Shown piece after piece: positions 45,124 through 57,888 of a stretch of 64,000 bases of DNA. The position numbers and the translations under genes are program-made. Positions within the stretch are counted from its first letter, which is position 1; every line of letters starts with the position of its first letter. Origin of the DNA: Bidens hawaiensis (lineage: Eukaryota > Streptophyta > Magnoliopsida > Asterales > Asteraceae); assembly GCA_021521415.1 (NCBI GenBank), contig JAIQDT010014327.1, forward strand, positions 147,971-211,970, written 5' to 3'. Under the pieces are notes generated by a model, which saw nothing but the letters and a program-made list of their open reading frames with translations, was not told the DNA's origin and made no database searches.

Positions 45124-47479
45124 TGTGACATTCGTCAATTTCGGGTCACTTTTGTTATGTAAACCCGACCCGTTTGTAACCCGAACATTTCAAATATATA
45201 AAATATTGGATCTTGTCATTTAAAATATATAAAATATATAAAATATATTTTTTTTAAAATATGCATTGTTTGACCATTTAAACATACCCATTTTTATGCA
45301 AACCATAAAAGAATCTTTATACCCAACCCTTCACTCCTTCCCTATATATACACACCCATCTTCTTCATTTTACTCTTGCTACATCTCCAAAAACTCTCTC
45401 AAACTCCATAGATTCAAGGTTGTTATTTCTTATGTATTCTTGAAGTTTTGACTTCTCAAGTCAAACTAACTATAGTCTTTCATTCTAACTTGTTCATCTA
45501 ACATTACTAACTCTTGAATATGGTGGTACAACATATATATAATACACACCCCTTGTTTCCTTTATTTGTTACTTCACCGACTTTGGTTGGTTAAGTTTCG
45601 AATGTCATAAGGCAAGGCTTCATGGAGGACTTCGTGTTCTTGATATATATTTACACACACATAACTTATTATACATATCACTTATGACTAACTTCTAACC
45701 CTTTAGTTTGTTCATCTTATTTACAAGTTCCATGGTGTGGGTTTGTATAAGACTAACCTCGGTTTAACCGAAACTAGTCCAAACCGGAAACCGAACTTTT
45801 GTTTACTAGTTTTGTTAAAATAGTTGTTTAAACATGTTTATTGCTAGATTTGAGTTTCAAAAATCATTTTTACAAGTTCTTTGATATTAAGCATATGGAA
45901 TCCATCTATGAACTCGTTGGGAGATGGAAACCGAACTAAACCGAAACTTTTGCTTAAAAGACTTGTAGTTAACTTTTTTTGTTGTAAAATTTAAGTTTTC
46001 TTCATTTATAAACCAATATACAAGTTCTATGATATTTGGGCATGTAGAAACCATCTATGAACTATTTGTGAGATGGAGACCGAACTATACCGACTTTTAC
46101 TCGCTTAAGACACACAAGTGTGTTTTTAGTTATCAAGACTTGTATATTTCTTTAAAAAAATAGTTTACAAACTGATTTTAATTATTTTCTTAAGTACTTG
46201 GAATAGTTGGATCCAACTTGATCTCATAACATAGCTTGGACCGACAAAACCGAACACTCGCTTAACGTGCGTTGTTAGTTCTAAACAATAGATCTACATA
46301 CTTGGTTAAGTGTTAGTATGTTTTAATGAGTTATCTCATAACAATTAATATTTTGGAAAGTTGACTTTGGGTTTGACCATTTGTCAAGACCCGAACCGAC
46401 AACCCGAACACTCGTTAAAAACCCGTTTTAGTATCTTTAGCCTAATGGAACTTGCATTTTAGCATTTTCCCCACCTTATTACTTAACATTGGTTACGTAA
46501 ATATTAAGGTTAGATACTTTAACCCGGTTTTGAGCAAACTTACATTTTTTAAAAGGGTTATTATTACAAAATTCTTAAATAGTTACATTTTAAACCTTGA
46601 ACTTTAATTGATTAGTTTTTGCAACAATTATTTTATTTAAAGATCTTCAAGACAACCTTTCTAAATCCAAGACTTTCTTTTATTTAGGCTTCATACGTTA
46701 AACTCGTCGTTCCGGCAAATCTCCAAATAATCAATCTTTCAAGTTTATTACTTGAATGTGAGTAACTTCATACCCCGTTTTCTATCTTTTATTTTGGGGG
46801 TGACATTTCAACTTATCTAAACTAAATGTTTTATACTTGGGTCTTAAACCACAAACGTTGTTGTATACCTTACTTGAATAATTGCTCGATTTGGTGTTCT
46901 ATGCTTATTTGACTATGTGTTTATCGCTTTTGGATGGTGGAACTATAAATTCTAGACCATTTGGCAACCCCTCATGGCAAGGTGTCGTTAACGTAATGCA
47001 ATTAACGATAACTATAAAATCCTAAACTATTTGGCAACCCCTTATAGTTGGGTGTCGCTAACTTGTTAGCGATAACTATTTATCCAAGTTTATAGCTATT
47101 ATTTATGGTTTTGTATACTAGTTTTGTGGCTTTTCATACTATATATCTATTGTTCAAACTTATGAATTGCTCACCAACCTTTGTGTTGATAAACTTTATT
47201 TTATGAAATGTTACAGGTTTGCATCTAGGTTGATTATGGAGTTCGGTGAAGAAAACGTCACAAATACCGTTAGGATATTAGCAAAACTGAACAATATTTG
47301 ATTTGCTATATTTTGTTATATTTTGTTGTATTTGAGTTATGAATATTTGGTTATGTGACATTTTCGATGATGTGAAATGAAATGAGTTTGTTAAATATTG
47401 TCGCTTTAAATAGTGTCATGCGCTTATGAGCAATCGTTGCACCCCGGCATGTTCCGCCGCCTTTGGTCGGGGTGTGACA
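45124..47479 (+). repeat. 3' LTR of element D
   Basis: 2356 bp, starting TGTGACATTCG and ending GGGGTGTGACA. A TATA box TATATATA is at 45343-45350, followed by a pyrimidine-rich leader (CCATCTTCTTCATTTTACTC). Several loose repeats of AACCGAACT...TATGAACT (near 45900, 46070 and 46240) and a repeat around TTTGGCAACCCCTCATGG (46955-47060) are present. No coding sequence. Confidence 0.92.
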
Positions 47480-47499
47480 TATACCATGTTTTTAAGATA

Positions 47500-47820
47500 T
47501 TTAACAAGCAAAATAATACGTGCAACGGGCTGAATCCGCTAACTAATGTTAACAACATACGACCAACCACTGTCACTTGCAGAGATTCTTACAAAGAACC
47601 CCCCATCAACAACCCGTAAGCAACTATTTACCGAATAACGTATAAACCCTACCACTAATATACAAAAAAAAAGCAAAATAACCACAGGTGCAACGCACGC
47701 ATAAAGGAGTAAAAAAGGACACAAAGTGGTTCTATGCCATATTAACTGCATGCCAGAACCTTATGCATCCGCAAAGGAACAATCTACAGGCTCGTTGCTA
47801 TATGTGCCTAAAGTCATCGC
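47500..47820 (+). pseudogene. RPA70-like pseudogene, zinc-ribbon exons
   Basis: 47515-47614 may encode NPLTNVNNIRPTTVTCRDSY, followed by a GT donor at about 47617. After an acceptor (CCACAG, about 47688) comes CNARIK, a one-base frame change, then KKDTKWFYAILTACQNL and ARCYMC. The spacing of cysteines and the aromatic WFY fit the zinc ribbon of the RPA70 C-terminal domain. Reading then meets CACTA-type repeats. Confidence 0.55.
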
Positions 47821-48479
47821 CAGAAGTATTGTCGCTATATGTTACTATGCACCGACAACTTGAGTTGTCTCTACTAGTTCGTTCAAAAATTTATAAAAAA
47901 TAAATCAAAAACATTATTATATTTTATTAGTATTTACTAAAATTGAAAAATAAGTATATATATTAAATTAATTTTGTTATAGCCACGACTTGTCGTCGCT
48001 ATAAGTAAAAGCTTGTGGAGACACCATGTTGTCTCGATAGCTACAAGCTTGTGGAGACGACATGTCATTGCTATAGATAATGTCTACGGAGACAACATGT
48101 CATCACTATAGATAATAGCTTGTGGAAATGATAAATCGTCGCTTGTGGAGACGACATGTCATTGCTATAGATAAATGTCTGCGGAGACAACATGTCATCA
48201 CTATAGATAATAGCTTGTGGAAATGATAAATCGTCGCTATAAGTCCACCTTTTTTTATTTTTTACTACAAATTTATTTCCAGCAATTTAAACCTTATAAG
48301 TTACAACTCTAATAATCAAACAAAAACATGATGAAACATATAAAACCAAACTAGAAACCAAAAAATAACATTAATAGTGCGTAACAAACCAAAATATCAC
48401 CAAGTTAATAGTGCATTACAAACGTCCAAACTACCCCGAATTAGTCGAATTACAAACCAATAAAAATTAAACAAGGCAG

Positions 48480-49838
48480 TTAACTATCTTCGTCACCACT
48501 ACTATCACCAAGACGATTACCACGACGCTTACCACCTCGATATTTTCTTTCAAAGTCTTTACGAATTTGTTCAAGTTGTTCCATTCGTTGTTGAAGCTGT
48601 CACCCCGTGTCTTGTTGCATTCTGTTTCTCCCATGGCAAGTTTCATAACCTCAGTATCATCATTTGGTGATCAGTCATCGAACTCGCCTTGCATTTTCTG
48701 TGCCTCTTTTTGGATCTTTTCCTATATTAAAAACACAATAAACATATCTTAATTTTTTTACTAAATTTCAATAGCATAACTGTTGTAAAATCAATAACCA
48801 ACCTGATAGAACTATACATAATCAACGATAATAATTGGCAAATTCTAGAAATCAACTCTAAAAGCAACAATACTACAAATGAATACTAACTTTTAGTTTA
48901 TTAAAGTGAGTTCGCATCATTTTAACCAATTTAAACTTAAAGTTGCATATTTCGAGTAGTTTAATGTGGAACCGGAATCTAATCTAAAAGTTGGATCTTT
49001 TATATTTATCAAAGTGCGTTAGGGTCATTTGAACGAGACAAATGACCCGAACCAACTTTGATATACTTAATAATAATGTATCAATCTTTTACTTTAAATT
49101 AGTCCAATGACCCAAACCCAACACAATATATCCAATTTTTAGTTTAAATTAGTCAAAATAGCCCAAACTCACTTTAAAAGATTTAAATTTCCAACTTTTA
49201 GTGTTTTTATATGAGATCGGGTCAATTTCACCCACATAAATAAGACACGCCAAATTATGTTTCATGAGAGTTAATTTACTTACAAAGTCCGACTGTGCCT
49301 CATCGTTTACCCATCCCATGGTTTCATTACGATGTGACGTTTCAATGCTTTCAATACAATTCCCTTGCCCAGGCTATAACCACCAAAAGAATGCATATGT
49401 AAGCTGTCAAAATTTAGAACTACTAGCTTGCACGCCAAGTAGAATTTAAGCTTAGAATAAGCTGTCAAAATATACAAAAGCTTGTAATAAGGTATTTAAA
49501 ACATGCTCTAAACAAACCACCCATTGTCCAAACTCTAAAGTTCTAAACATTAAATGTTATCCAAATCAACCCTGCACCAGCTATCCAAATAGCTAAAAAA
49601 AATAAAACAGTTCAACTACATCAAGATACATATCTAAGTCACATTATATGAACTACTAGATGTTGAGGCCTGTGATGTCGTCATGATGGAGATGCTGTAG
49701 GACTAAGAAAACCAATTTTTTTTATCTAACTATATTGAACCACTACATAACAGTGGGCTCTAATTCTTACCTGCATGTATCACTACGGGGAGGTCCGTTC
49801 CCACCATCTCCCCCGTCTGAACGAGCAACATCGGCCAT
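48480..49838 (-). pseudogene. TNP1-like (Ptta/En/Spm) relic of the CACTA element
   Basis: Three exon-like blocks with GT-AG borders on the minus strand: 49838-49771 (MADVARSDGGDGGNGPP), 49373-49284 (GQGNCIESIETS, then MGWVNDEAQSDF) and 48721-48480 (EKIQKEAQKMQGEFDD, then RMEQLEQIRKDFERKYRG, RRGNRLGDSSGDEDS, stop). The WVNDEAQ...EKIQKEAQ segment resembles the plant transposase family PF03004 (Transposase_24), an accessory DNA-binding protein of CACTA elements. An in-frame TGA after FDD, a frameshift before the last block and a phase mismatch after exon 1 show it is broken. Confidence 0.6.
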
Positions 49839-50480
49839 TCCTTCAACAAAAACATATAGCAACGAGTTAATATATAATAAACATACAAAATAACTGTCTC
49901 ATTGCAGATAGAAGATAAAAAGTATTCTGCTAGTCAATGATCGATCAGGGACAACGAATAATAAGAAAGCACATGACTTTGTAGGTAAAATTAGTGAAGT
50001 GAATGGTTATCTAGGATTTGATTTTTCAATGTCCTTTTATGACCAACAAACTAAGCAGCATAAAGAAGATTCAAAAAGTATGTGCCTATTTAAGAAAACA
50101 AATAAATCTACCAAAAAAACAAGAATACCATATATTAAAATTATAGCATAACTAGACGGCATTATGCAAATTTTAAAACCATTCCTTTCTGAATATCACA
50201 CGCCACATCCAATTTAATATCATTCCTAACCCTAAACTCTAAAAGATAAAATTAAACAAAAAAAAAAAAAAGTAAATTACCTGCTTAGAAGATCTGATTA
50301 AGGGCTTTGAAGCAATCGAGGTGGATCACGGCGGCTCTAGTGGTTGTGAGAGAAGAAGAAAAGGGCGGCGGTGGTCGTGAGAGGGGGAATCCGGCTGGCG
50401 ATGGTGGTCGTAAAACCGACGGTGGGAGAAACCTCCGCCGACGGTGTTGATGAAAGATGGAGAGTTCCAGAGGGCTTGGG

Positions 50481-50893
50481 GGTGTTTAGCCTAGCTTTTT
50501 ACCAAAGCTTATAGTTTTCCTTTTCTTTTTATTATTATTTTTTTTATTTTTTAAATAAGCTTCATTTCATTTGATGTTTGGTTTAATTTTTTTAGCTTAG
50601 GCTTAAGCTAATTATTTGAAGATGGTTATTTAGTTTATTTAAAAAAATTTATCTGTTTAAGGGGGTAAATTATTCATTTGACTTTAAATGGTGATGGATT
50701 AGTAATATTGAAGTAACTTATTACCATAACAAATTTAAAATGATGGATTTAACAACTTATTAAGATGTATAATCAACTTGTAGAATATAAGCTAATCCAA
50801 ACACTTAAAAAAGGCTTATCAAATGATATAAAATAAGCTATAAGCTTTAAAAAGATATAAGCATAAGAACAGAAAATATAAGCTAGGCCAAAA
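50481..50893. mobile_element. MITE inside the CACTA element
   Basis: A 0.4-kb AT-rich block with inverted ends: GGTGTTTAGCCTAGCTT at the left, and AAGCTAGGCCAAA at the right, which inverted reads TTTGGCCTAGCTT. Internal AAGCTTATA / TATAAGCTT blocks mirror each other. The superfamily is unclear; no clean target duplication was identified. Confidence 0.5.
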
Positions 50894-50899
50894 TTCATC

Positions 50900-52480
50900 G
50901 AGCGCCAATTTTTTCCCTCCATCCCGCCAAACTTGTAGAGACCACAACTCCACAAGTTAAGTTAATTTCAATAATCCTCAAATCTTCTTTATTAATACTC
51001 ACACTAATTATGTTAGTTTAATGATAATTATATTAATAACAATAGTTATTATATTAATGATATAACAATTATTCTATTAACCATAAAATAAAGTATACGA
51101 ACATAAACAAATACATAATAGGAGCGCACACGCGCACATACACACAAATTACAAATTAGTAAATAGTTATATATGAGTCAAGTTGAGCCGAACCAAACTC
51201 AAACTTAAAAAACTGCTAACAAGCTCACTTCAAATTTTGTACACAAAGCTTGTGTCGAAGAGAAGTTTTACCTAGATGTTGGGGTTTTATTTGTGTGCGT
51301 ACATAGATACATACATACGTATGTACGTACACATCGACATACGCACACACACATATAGTATGTACATTTATGTATGCACACGCACATACAGTATACACGT
51401 TCACGTGTACACAAACACTATACACATACATATACATAAACCACCGTTACTCGAACGTGTTGATCGATCCGACACCCAGATTCCACAGCTTGAACCCTGA
51501 TGCATATACATATATACTGACACGCTACCTACACTATTATAACATATGCAATCGTAAGCAACACAAACATACCTGCACATTCACACAGTGCACATCACTA
51601 ACACATCAAAATCCCATCATCACTACTTACATAGAAATAAGCACATAGTAATGGGAAACCTAATACACACTTAGTTACACCACACAAACGTGGCAAAGGA
51701 ATAATCGTCACGACAACACCTCGCGGTTGTCTTCTTCCCATAGGATTCATTACTACCATGCAACATCGTCTCTCTTTCCATGCTCTAAGGCTCAGTCGTC
51801 TTAATACGACGTATACCAACGCACCTCATTTACACTATCATGGCATACATTCCCCAATATGTCAGGCTACATCAATCACATCATGCATACGGCAAGAAGC
51901 TAACATATGATCATAAAGCCATGCTTTTACGCCCAACGTCAGTTAGCCCGATATCACAGAACACACATACTATACTTATGAGCAAGACTCCCCCTAGTAC
52001 ACTTCTCATACCACATACGACTAGCTCCACTAGCTAACAAACAACCCACACATAAAAGATCCAGAGGTCCCAAGCTCCTTACCCGACACACGCATAAGCA
52101 TATCATAAAAATCTACATTAAACTACTAAATTGACTATGGTTACCTATGCCGTCCCTCACCCCTACTCTTAAGGGTCGAGGTGTAAATTCCCACAATCAA
52201 ATGGCTCATATACAACTCTTATGTCTATGTTCGTATCACGTTATCATAGCTTGCATTAAATTCAGATATGATTTAAAACGTTTATACTAAGCCTGTATGC
52301 TAGCCTGAAAACAGTAAATAGGAGGAATATATATAATTCCCGCTTGCTAAGTATTTCTAGTCGTAGCCTCAATCCAGGCAAAATGTAATCAATTTAACAC
52401 TATTTTGTGGTCGTAGCCTCAATCCAGGCTAAATGTAATCTATTTAACACAATAAAAATCATAATTTAACTTGTAGCGAA
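50900..52480. other. Non-coding interior of the CACTA element
   Basis: AT-rich DNA with CA/TG and TACATA/GTATGT simple-repeat stretches around 51120-51420 and a 60-bp imperfect direct repeat near 52363 and 52413 (TCGTAGCCTCAATCCAGGC). Open frames here are simple-repeat artefacts. No transposase motif seen. Confidence 0.5.
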
Positions 52481-52957
52481 GACATGTCGTCGCAATTGGG
52501 CCTATAACTAGTCAAAAAACTTTTTACTTTTTTAATTATTTATTATTCCATAGTTTAAAAAAATAAAAAATAAAATATTTAACTTGTACAACATTGTCGT
52601 CGCTATAGGGTTTGACGAGTAAAAAAACTTTTTAAGTTTTAATTACATATTATTTTCTAATTAAAAAAAATCAAAAGAATGCAATTTATCTTATAGCGAC
52701 GACATGTGTCGTCTCTACAGAGGTTGACCAGTCAAAAACAAATTTTAGTTTACGATTATCTGTTATTCTATAATTTAAAAAATTCGAAAAGAAATTAATT
52801 TAACTTGTAGCGACGATATGTTGTTGCTATACGATTTGACCAATCAAAATATACGATAACTTTATACCAACGACATGTTGTCGCTGTAAGTTAATATATA
52901 GCGACGGCATTTTTGGTCGCTACAATGTTGTCTCTATAGGGTCAAATTCTTGTAGTG

Positions 52958-53417
52958 ATTGACCTTTTACAACTGAACATGTATTGTCTCAATCCTGTCA
53001 TAACCGACGACACATCTGACGCACCAACAGTTTTCTTAAATGACGCAATAACTCTCTTTGAAATACCATGCAGTGAACTGATCAAAACCTATGGCTACAA
53101 AGACCCAAAAAATCCACCACCACCCATTTTTCACCACCATTAGAAGAACAAGAGAAATGACGGTAACGATCAAAACGAACCGCACACTAGCAGTCAATAG
53201 TGTCAAAGAATCACAAATCACTCCAGCAATGGAAATAAGGCATGTTGCACTCCCTCTTGACCCAGCAACACCAACAACAAAATCTCAAGCAAAAAGGCAT
53301 ATGCATGAACAATCAGGTAACACACAACAAATAACCAACTCTAATAAAACACACTCTAAAACAAGCATCTATATGATTACAGGAACTGAAGAACACCCGA
53401 AGAAAAACAGGCTGTAA
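52958..53417 (+). pseudogene. RPA70-like pseudogene, C-terminal exons
   Basis: 52970-53130 encodes LNPVITDDTSDAPTVFLND, ITLFEIPCSELIKTYGYKDP, the C-terminal OB fold of RPA70-like proteins (ITDDTG...FDDA...SxxELI pattern). A later piece (53260-53417) has TPTTKSQAKRHMHEQS, then EEHPKKNRL and a stop, like the basic tail of the family, with an intron-like gap near 53315-53380. Together with 39913-47820 this would be one gene of normal layout, now spread over 13.5 kb by insertions. Confidence 0.7.
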
Positions 53418-53689
53418 ATCAAGCTACATGTAACCCTTTTTGGCCTTGGGTTGAGGAAGAAAACTCGCTTTTGCTAAATAAAAACAACGAACTCGACCAT
53501 GGAATAAACTAACTAGCATATGGAATAATGTCTAATTACTAACTTTTGAATGGCATCCAATGTCGAAAACCATGGATAGCTATGTATGCAAGGGATACAT
53601 ATGCATGTAAGAATCACTTTCTATTTTGAACCGGACCATGCTAGACAACTATGTATAAACAAAACCATCACTACTTTATCAATAATATG

Positions 53690-53830
53690 CGTATTCTAAC
53701 CATTAAGAGGTAGTCTTTTAAACATTCAAACTTAAGACTACCTCTTAACCATTAAAATGTTATGAACCATTAAAGGGTAGCCTCTTAATGGTCATTAAGA
53801 GGGTACCAAACATCCTCTAAAACATATTAC
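53690..53830. mobile_element. Small MITE-like palindromic repeat
   Basis: TAAGAGGTAGTCTT (53704-53717) pairs perfectly with AAGACTACCTCTTA (53734-53747). A second palindromic block (CATTAAAGGGTAGCCTCTTAATG) follows, and the right end reads GTTTGGTACCCTCTTAATG on the minus strand, a common MITE-like start. Downstream, GCCGCAGCAACGCG at about 53851-53865 resembles a plant Helitron end, but no clear CTRR follows. The rest of 53418-54419 shows no gene. Confidence 0.45.
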
Positions 53831-54389
53831 CACTACAAGGTAACGTACTTCGCCGCAGCAACGCGTAGGTACAACTACTTGTATATTTAAGATCTATATA
53901 ACTCCTAGTGTAACTTGAATACAATTTCAATTCAAACTATATTTATCTAACAAACTTAATAGATAAACCAAACATGTTTATTTTTTAATTACTATTAGAA
54001 CGAGTTTGAATATAACTCGAACTCGGTTGGCCCAACTCACGGAACCGATTATGCTATTCCCAACACATCTTAGGTCCATTGTATTGACAAGTTGTCTTGC
54101 TCTTGAGCTACAACCTCGACCTAAATTGGAGTTCATGATGAGTTATAACGGAGATCCATATATGGAGAGTTTAATTAGGATAGCTAATAATTCATAATAG
54201 TATTTATTTAGTATATATAGTAATCTATTGTTTTCATACATGTGGTTTAATTAGTTTCGTCATTTAATTCAATTTTTTAAATCATATATTTCGACATTAT
54301 GCTTCCATTTTGTTGCCATTTCACCTCACTTTCTTAACACCATCCAATTTTTTCGCCAGCTTGAAGTTTATATTTTGTGCTCTATTTTA

Positions 54390-54836
<447 letters not shown>

Positions 54837-55470
54837 TGTCAGACTTAGTATGTCCATCGGAGGGCGGCTGCCCATCTTAATTTTTTTAGTGTTATACCTA
54901 TGTTAAAATACGAGCGCCCCCATAAAATTTTGAAGCCAACACTGACACTCCTAAAATTTAGAAACCGACCCCTAAAAACCCAAAATATAATTTTATAAAA
55001 TTTTAATATTGAATTTAATATAATTATTTATGTAATTAAGTGACTTAACAATAATTTATTTAAACAACGTAACCCAAGTGTTCAAGTGCCCAAGCCATTA
55101 GCCCATTACCCGTTAGTTCATATTTAAACAAGCCCCAATACCCAACCCATATAAACCTAAGACTAGAGAAAATAGAAAGAAAAACAGAATAAGAACGACA
55201 ATCAGATTACCTAGCAAACCAACGGCAAACTGTGACCTTCGTCCTTCCTGTATGATTTCAAGTTTCAATCATACCTCGCCAGATTCTCCTTCCCGTCGTA
55301 TATTCCTGACAAGCCTTTCTTCTCCTTCTTGACTTCTCCTTCTCCAGTTGTTTGAAAACTATAGGGTTTGAAAAAACTTTACAAACTAGTTGCAAGCTGT
55401 TATTATTTATGAACCATTGAATTTTAGTCTTAAGATAAATAGATTATAATGACTTATTTTGATTTAAAAC
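54837..55470. other. AT-rich stretch, possible leader of the next relic
   Basis: No supportable coding sequence. 55190-55350 is pyrimidine-rich (TTCTCCTTCTTGACTTCTCC) like a plant 5' UTR with an intron afterwards, which would suit the relic that follows. Confidence 0.35.
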
Positions 55471-55476
55471 AGGAAC

Positions 55477-56828
55477 TATGAGTGAATATTATGGAATGAT
55501 TTCTCAATATGAAACGTGGAGACTCATCTTCTAAACTCCTGAATATGTTGAAGTGGATACTCTTCCTTTTGATCATGTTGATCAGAAACCAATTTCAGCA
55601 TATAATGCAAATAAATGAGATGAGATTATAAGGGTGTAAATACTTAGTGGACCATGTCAACCAAGATCTATAGTATACCCATGAAAGAAGGTCGGTAATG
55701 AGTTTAGATTGTTTGGTTAACATTGGTATGATGCTCATCCGGAATGGTTAGAGTATAGTATAAAAAACGCCAGTGTGTATTGCTTAAGTTGCTTGTTTAG
55801 GGGGTACTTTAGAGATCACAAAGACGCGTTTATTATCGAGGGGTATAACAATTGGAAAACAACCAGAAAGACTTACTAAACATGAGGGTGCTGTTAATAG
55901 TTTGCACAACAAATGTTTAAAAAAATGTGATGATTTGGTTAACGAAAAACCATTGATAGGAGCCTCCTTGAAGAAGGGTAATGAAAAGCAAAGGTATGAA
56001 TACCGACTTAGATAAGGTGCTTCTACAAGTCTTTCAACAAAATTATTGAATCAAGGATCATCGTTTCGTGGTGATAATGAATTAAAATATTCATTAAACA
56101 AAATTTTTTGGAAATATTAGAATTAGTGGGTGAACAAAACGAAGCCCTGGGTAAGGTTAAATTAGGGAATTCACCCGACAATAATCAAATGACAAGTCCA
56201 AAAATTCAACAAGATCTTAAACATTGCTTTGCTCAAGAAGTATTAAAACAAAATTTTGAAGTTTTTAATGAAGATTATTTCTGTTTATTAGTTGATAAAT
56301 CAAGTGACACGTCTAAAAAAGAATAAATGGGGGTGGATATTCTATATGTAATAAACATGGGGGTGGTTAAGGAACGATTTATTGGGCTTGTTCATGTCAA
56401 GGAGACGTCCGCTTTAACTCTCAAAGCCACCATTGATGATTTATTTTGCCGAGATGGATTGAGTTTGGCTAAGATTAGAGGCCAAGGCTATGATGGTGCA
56501 AGTAATATGTCTGATGAGTTTAACGAGCAAAGAACTTTAACATTAAAAGAAAATGTTTCAGCATTCTATATTCATTGTTTTGCTCACCAACTTCAAGTTG
56601 TTATTGTGGCGATTGCAAACAAACATACAGTTTGGAGACTCTTTGAAATGCTTGGGGTCCTTAACAGATGTCGTTTGTGCATATTTCAAACAACAAGATA
56701 TGATTCGCGAAAGTAAAAAATAAATAAATTGGATGAAACCTTGTTATCGGGAGTGGGTTGAATCAAGAATGATCTCTTTAAAGGCTCAGAGATACACGTT
56801 GGAATTCTCATTATAAAACACTTTTCTC
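55477..56828 (+). pseudogene. TTF-type zinc-finger / DUF4371 hAT-like relic, part 1
   Basis: Pieces in order: RGPCQPRS-like GPCQPRS (about 55651), WYDAHPEWLEYS and ASVYCLSCLF (55729-55797), SLHNKCLKKCDDL, then 56108-56323 (TSPKIQQDLKHCFAQEVL, FCLLVDKSSDTSKKE) and 56327-56713 (ERFIGLVHVKETSALTLK, GQGYDGASNMSDEFN, YIHCFAHQLQVV). This is the order of plant TTF-type zinc-finger proteins with DUF4371 (zinc-finger MYM-type-1-like), a domesticated or mobile hAT-related group. Stops at 56324 and elsewhere and frameshifts disable it. It ends at the target duplication of a MITE, after HVGILIIKHFSP, the remnant of the usual RWxSHYKTL. Confidence 0.8.
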
Positions 56829-57559
56829 CAATATTTTCAGACCCAGCCCGGACGCCGACCCGGACGCCTTACCGGGTCAAAGGTCGGACCGATCCAGAAG
56901 GGCAGATCGGTGTTTGAACCGGATGGCATCATAAATAATATTTAAATATATATTATAATAAATATCACAACTTTAGTATTACAACTAATGAGTTAATAAT
57001 ATATAACTATAGTATATATTATATATATTTGTAGTTCGCGGCCACTTCACGTTTCTTTAATATACATTGTATATTTTTTTGGTAGAAGGCTGCAAGTTGG
57101 GCTTGAGGCCCACATTGTTTTTTTAAAAACAAGTTTATTTACAAGACCTATATGTTTTAATAAGTATTAGGTCAAATATCACAACACCAACTCATTAGAT
57201 CATGGCCGCCCCCTTCTATCTTCTAGGGTGATTTCTAATTATTAAAGACGAATTGACAATCGCACTGATAAGTTCGAAATGAGTTGGGAATGATGTTCAA
57301 GATGAGTTTGAGAGTTTCAGTGATAAAAGATTAGGGTTAGATTTTGTTTTATTTTAGTTGAATTCTTAGTTTTTTTATCAGAGAAAAAGAAAAAAAATCC
57401 ATTTTTCCGGTTCACCCGGCGGGTCACCGGGTCCGGTTCGACCGTCGCCCGCAAAAAACGGCCGGGATTTTAGAAAACGGGTCAAATACCAAGACCCCGC
57501 CCGAGATTGGTACCGGTTCCCAGTTGGACCGGTCTGACCGGCCGGGTTTCATAACACTG
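56829..57559. mobile_element. hAT-type MITE, 731 bp
   Basis: Flanked by 8-bp duplications CTTTTCTC (56821-56828) and CTTTTCTT (57560-57567). The ends are imperfect inverted repeats: the right end inverted reads CAGTGTTATGAAACCCGGCC, and the left end CAATATTTTCAGACCCAGCC matches at 14 of 20. CAGTGTT is typical of hAT elements with 8-bp duplications. The sub-terminal regions are rich in CCGG/CCGGGT motifs. It encodes nothing recognisable. Confidence 0.72.
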
Positions 57560-57567
57560 CTTTTCTT

Positions 57568-57888
57568 AGCTGGTTACTTTATAGCCATCGATTATGGAGG
57601 CACTGAATATGTTAACGAATCAAGTTGCACTATCGCTAGCTCTAAACAAGCAGTTGGACTTCAATTGGAAATGAAAAAAACTATGAGTTTGTATTTAATT
57701 TACACTTGACTATGTATATTTTAGAAATCACAAATTCATTGTCCGTATGTCTTCAAAGAAAACAAGATTTGGTAAATGTGGTTTCATTAGTTTCTACTAC
57801 AAAGAGTCATCTCGAAAAGTATAAATTAAAGGGTTTTAACAAGTTCTTTGAGTTGGTTAACTGTAACATTCTAAAAATTTCTGTTTAA
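57568..57888 (+). pseudogene. TTF/DUF4371 hAT-like relic, part 2
   Basis: Continues the relic beyond the MITE: YVNESSCTIASSKQAVGLQL, a frameshift, then LEITNSLSVCLQRKQDLVNV, VSLVSTTKSHLEKYKLKGF, corresponding to the family's ITNxLSxALQRKxQDIVNAM...TK segment. No C-terminal dimerisation region follows. Confidence 0.72.

Larger units (their letters stand above)
42274..47479 (+). mobile_element. Element D: internally deleted Tekay/Del-type retrotransposon
   Basis: Flanked by a perfect TATAC duplication (42269-42273 and 47480-47484) and starting and ending with LTR termini TGTGACA...TGTGACA. The left LTR survives only as 95 bp, then the sequence jumps into reverse transcriptase. The right LTR is complete (2356 bp). 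The rest of the 5' LTR, primer site, gag and protease are missing. The intact target duplication shows that the deletion happened inside the element after insertion. The 95 shared LTR bases are identical, so the insertion is recent. Confidence 0.92.
47821..52957 (-). mobile_element. Decayed CACTA (En/Spm) element, left end not found
   Basis: The right end is a canonical CACTA terminus: ATTCTTGTAGTG (52946-52957), reading CACTACAAGAAT on the minus strand. Both sub-terminal regions (about 47821-48245 and 52480-52940) are full of short palindromic motifs such as GCGACGACATGTCGTCGC in many variants, the typical transposase-binding arrays. The element separates the zinc-ribbon and C-terminal pieces of the RPA-like relic. 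The left CACTACA terminus is missing or mutated, so the left edge is approximate. It contains a TNP1-like relic but no TNPD-type transposase. Confidence 0.75.

Noticed and set aside
51225..51648. Several Tyr/Val/His-rich frames on both strands
   Set aside because: Translations of TACATA/GTATGT simple repeats.
53830..53842. CACTACAAGG as a CACTA terminus
   Set aside because: Short match only, no sub-terminal array next to it and no partner end at a suitable place.
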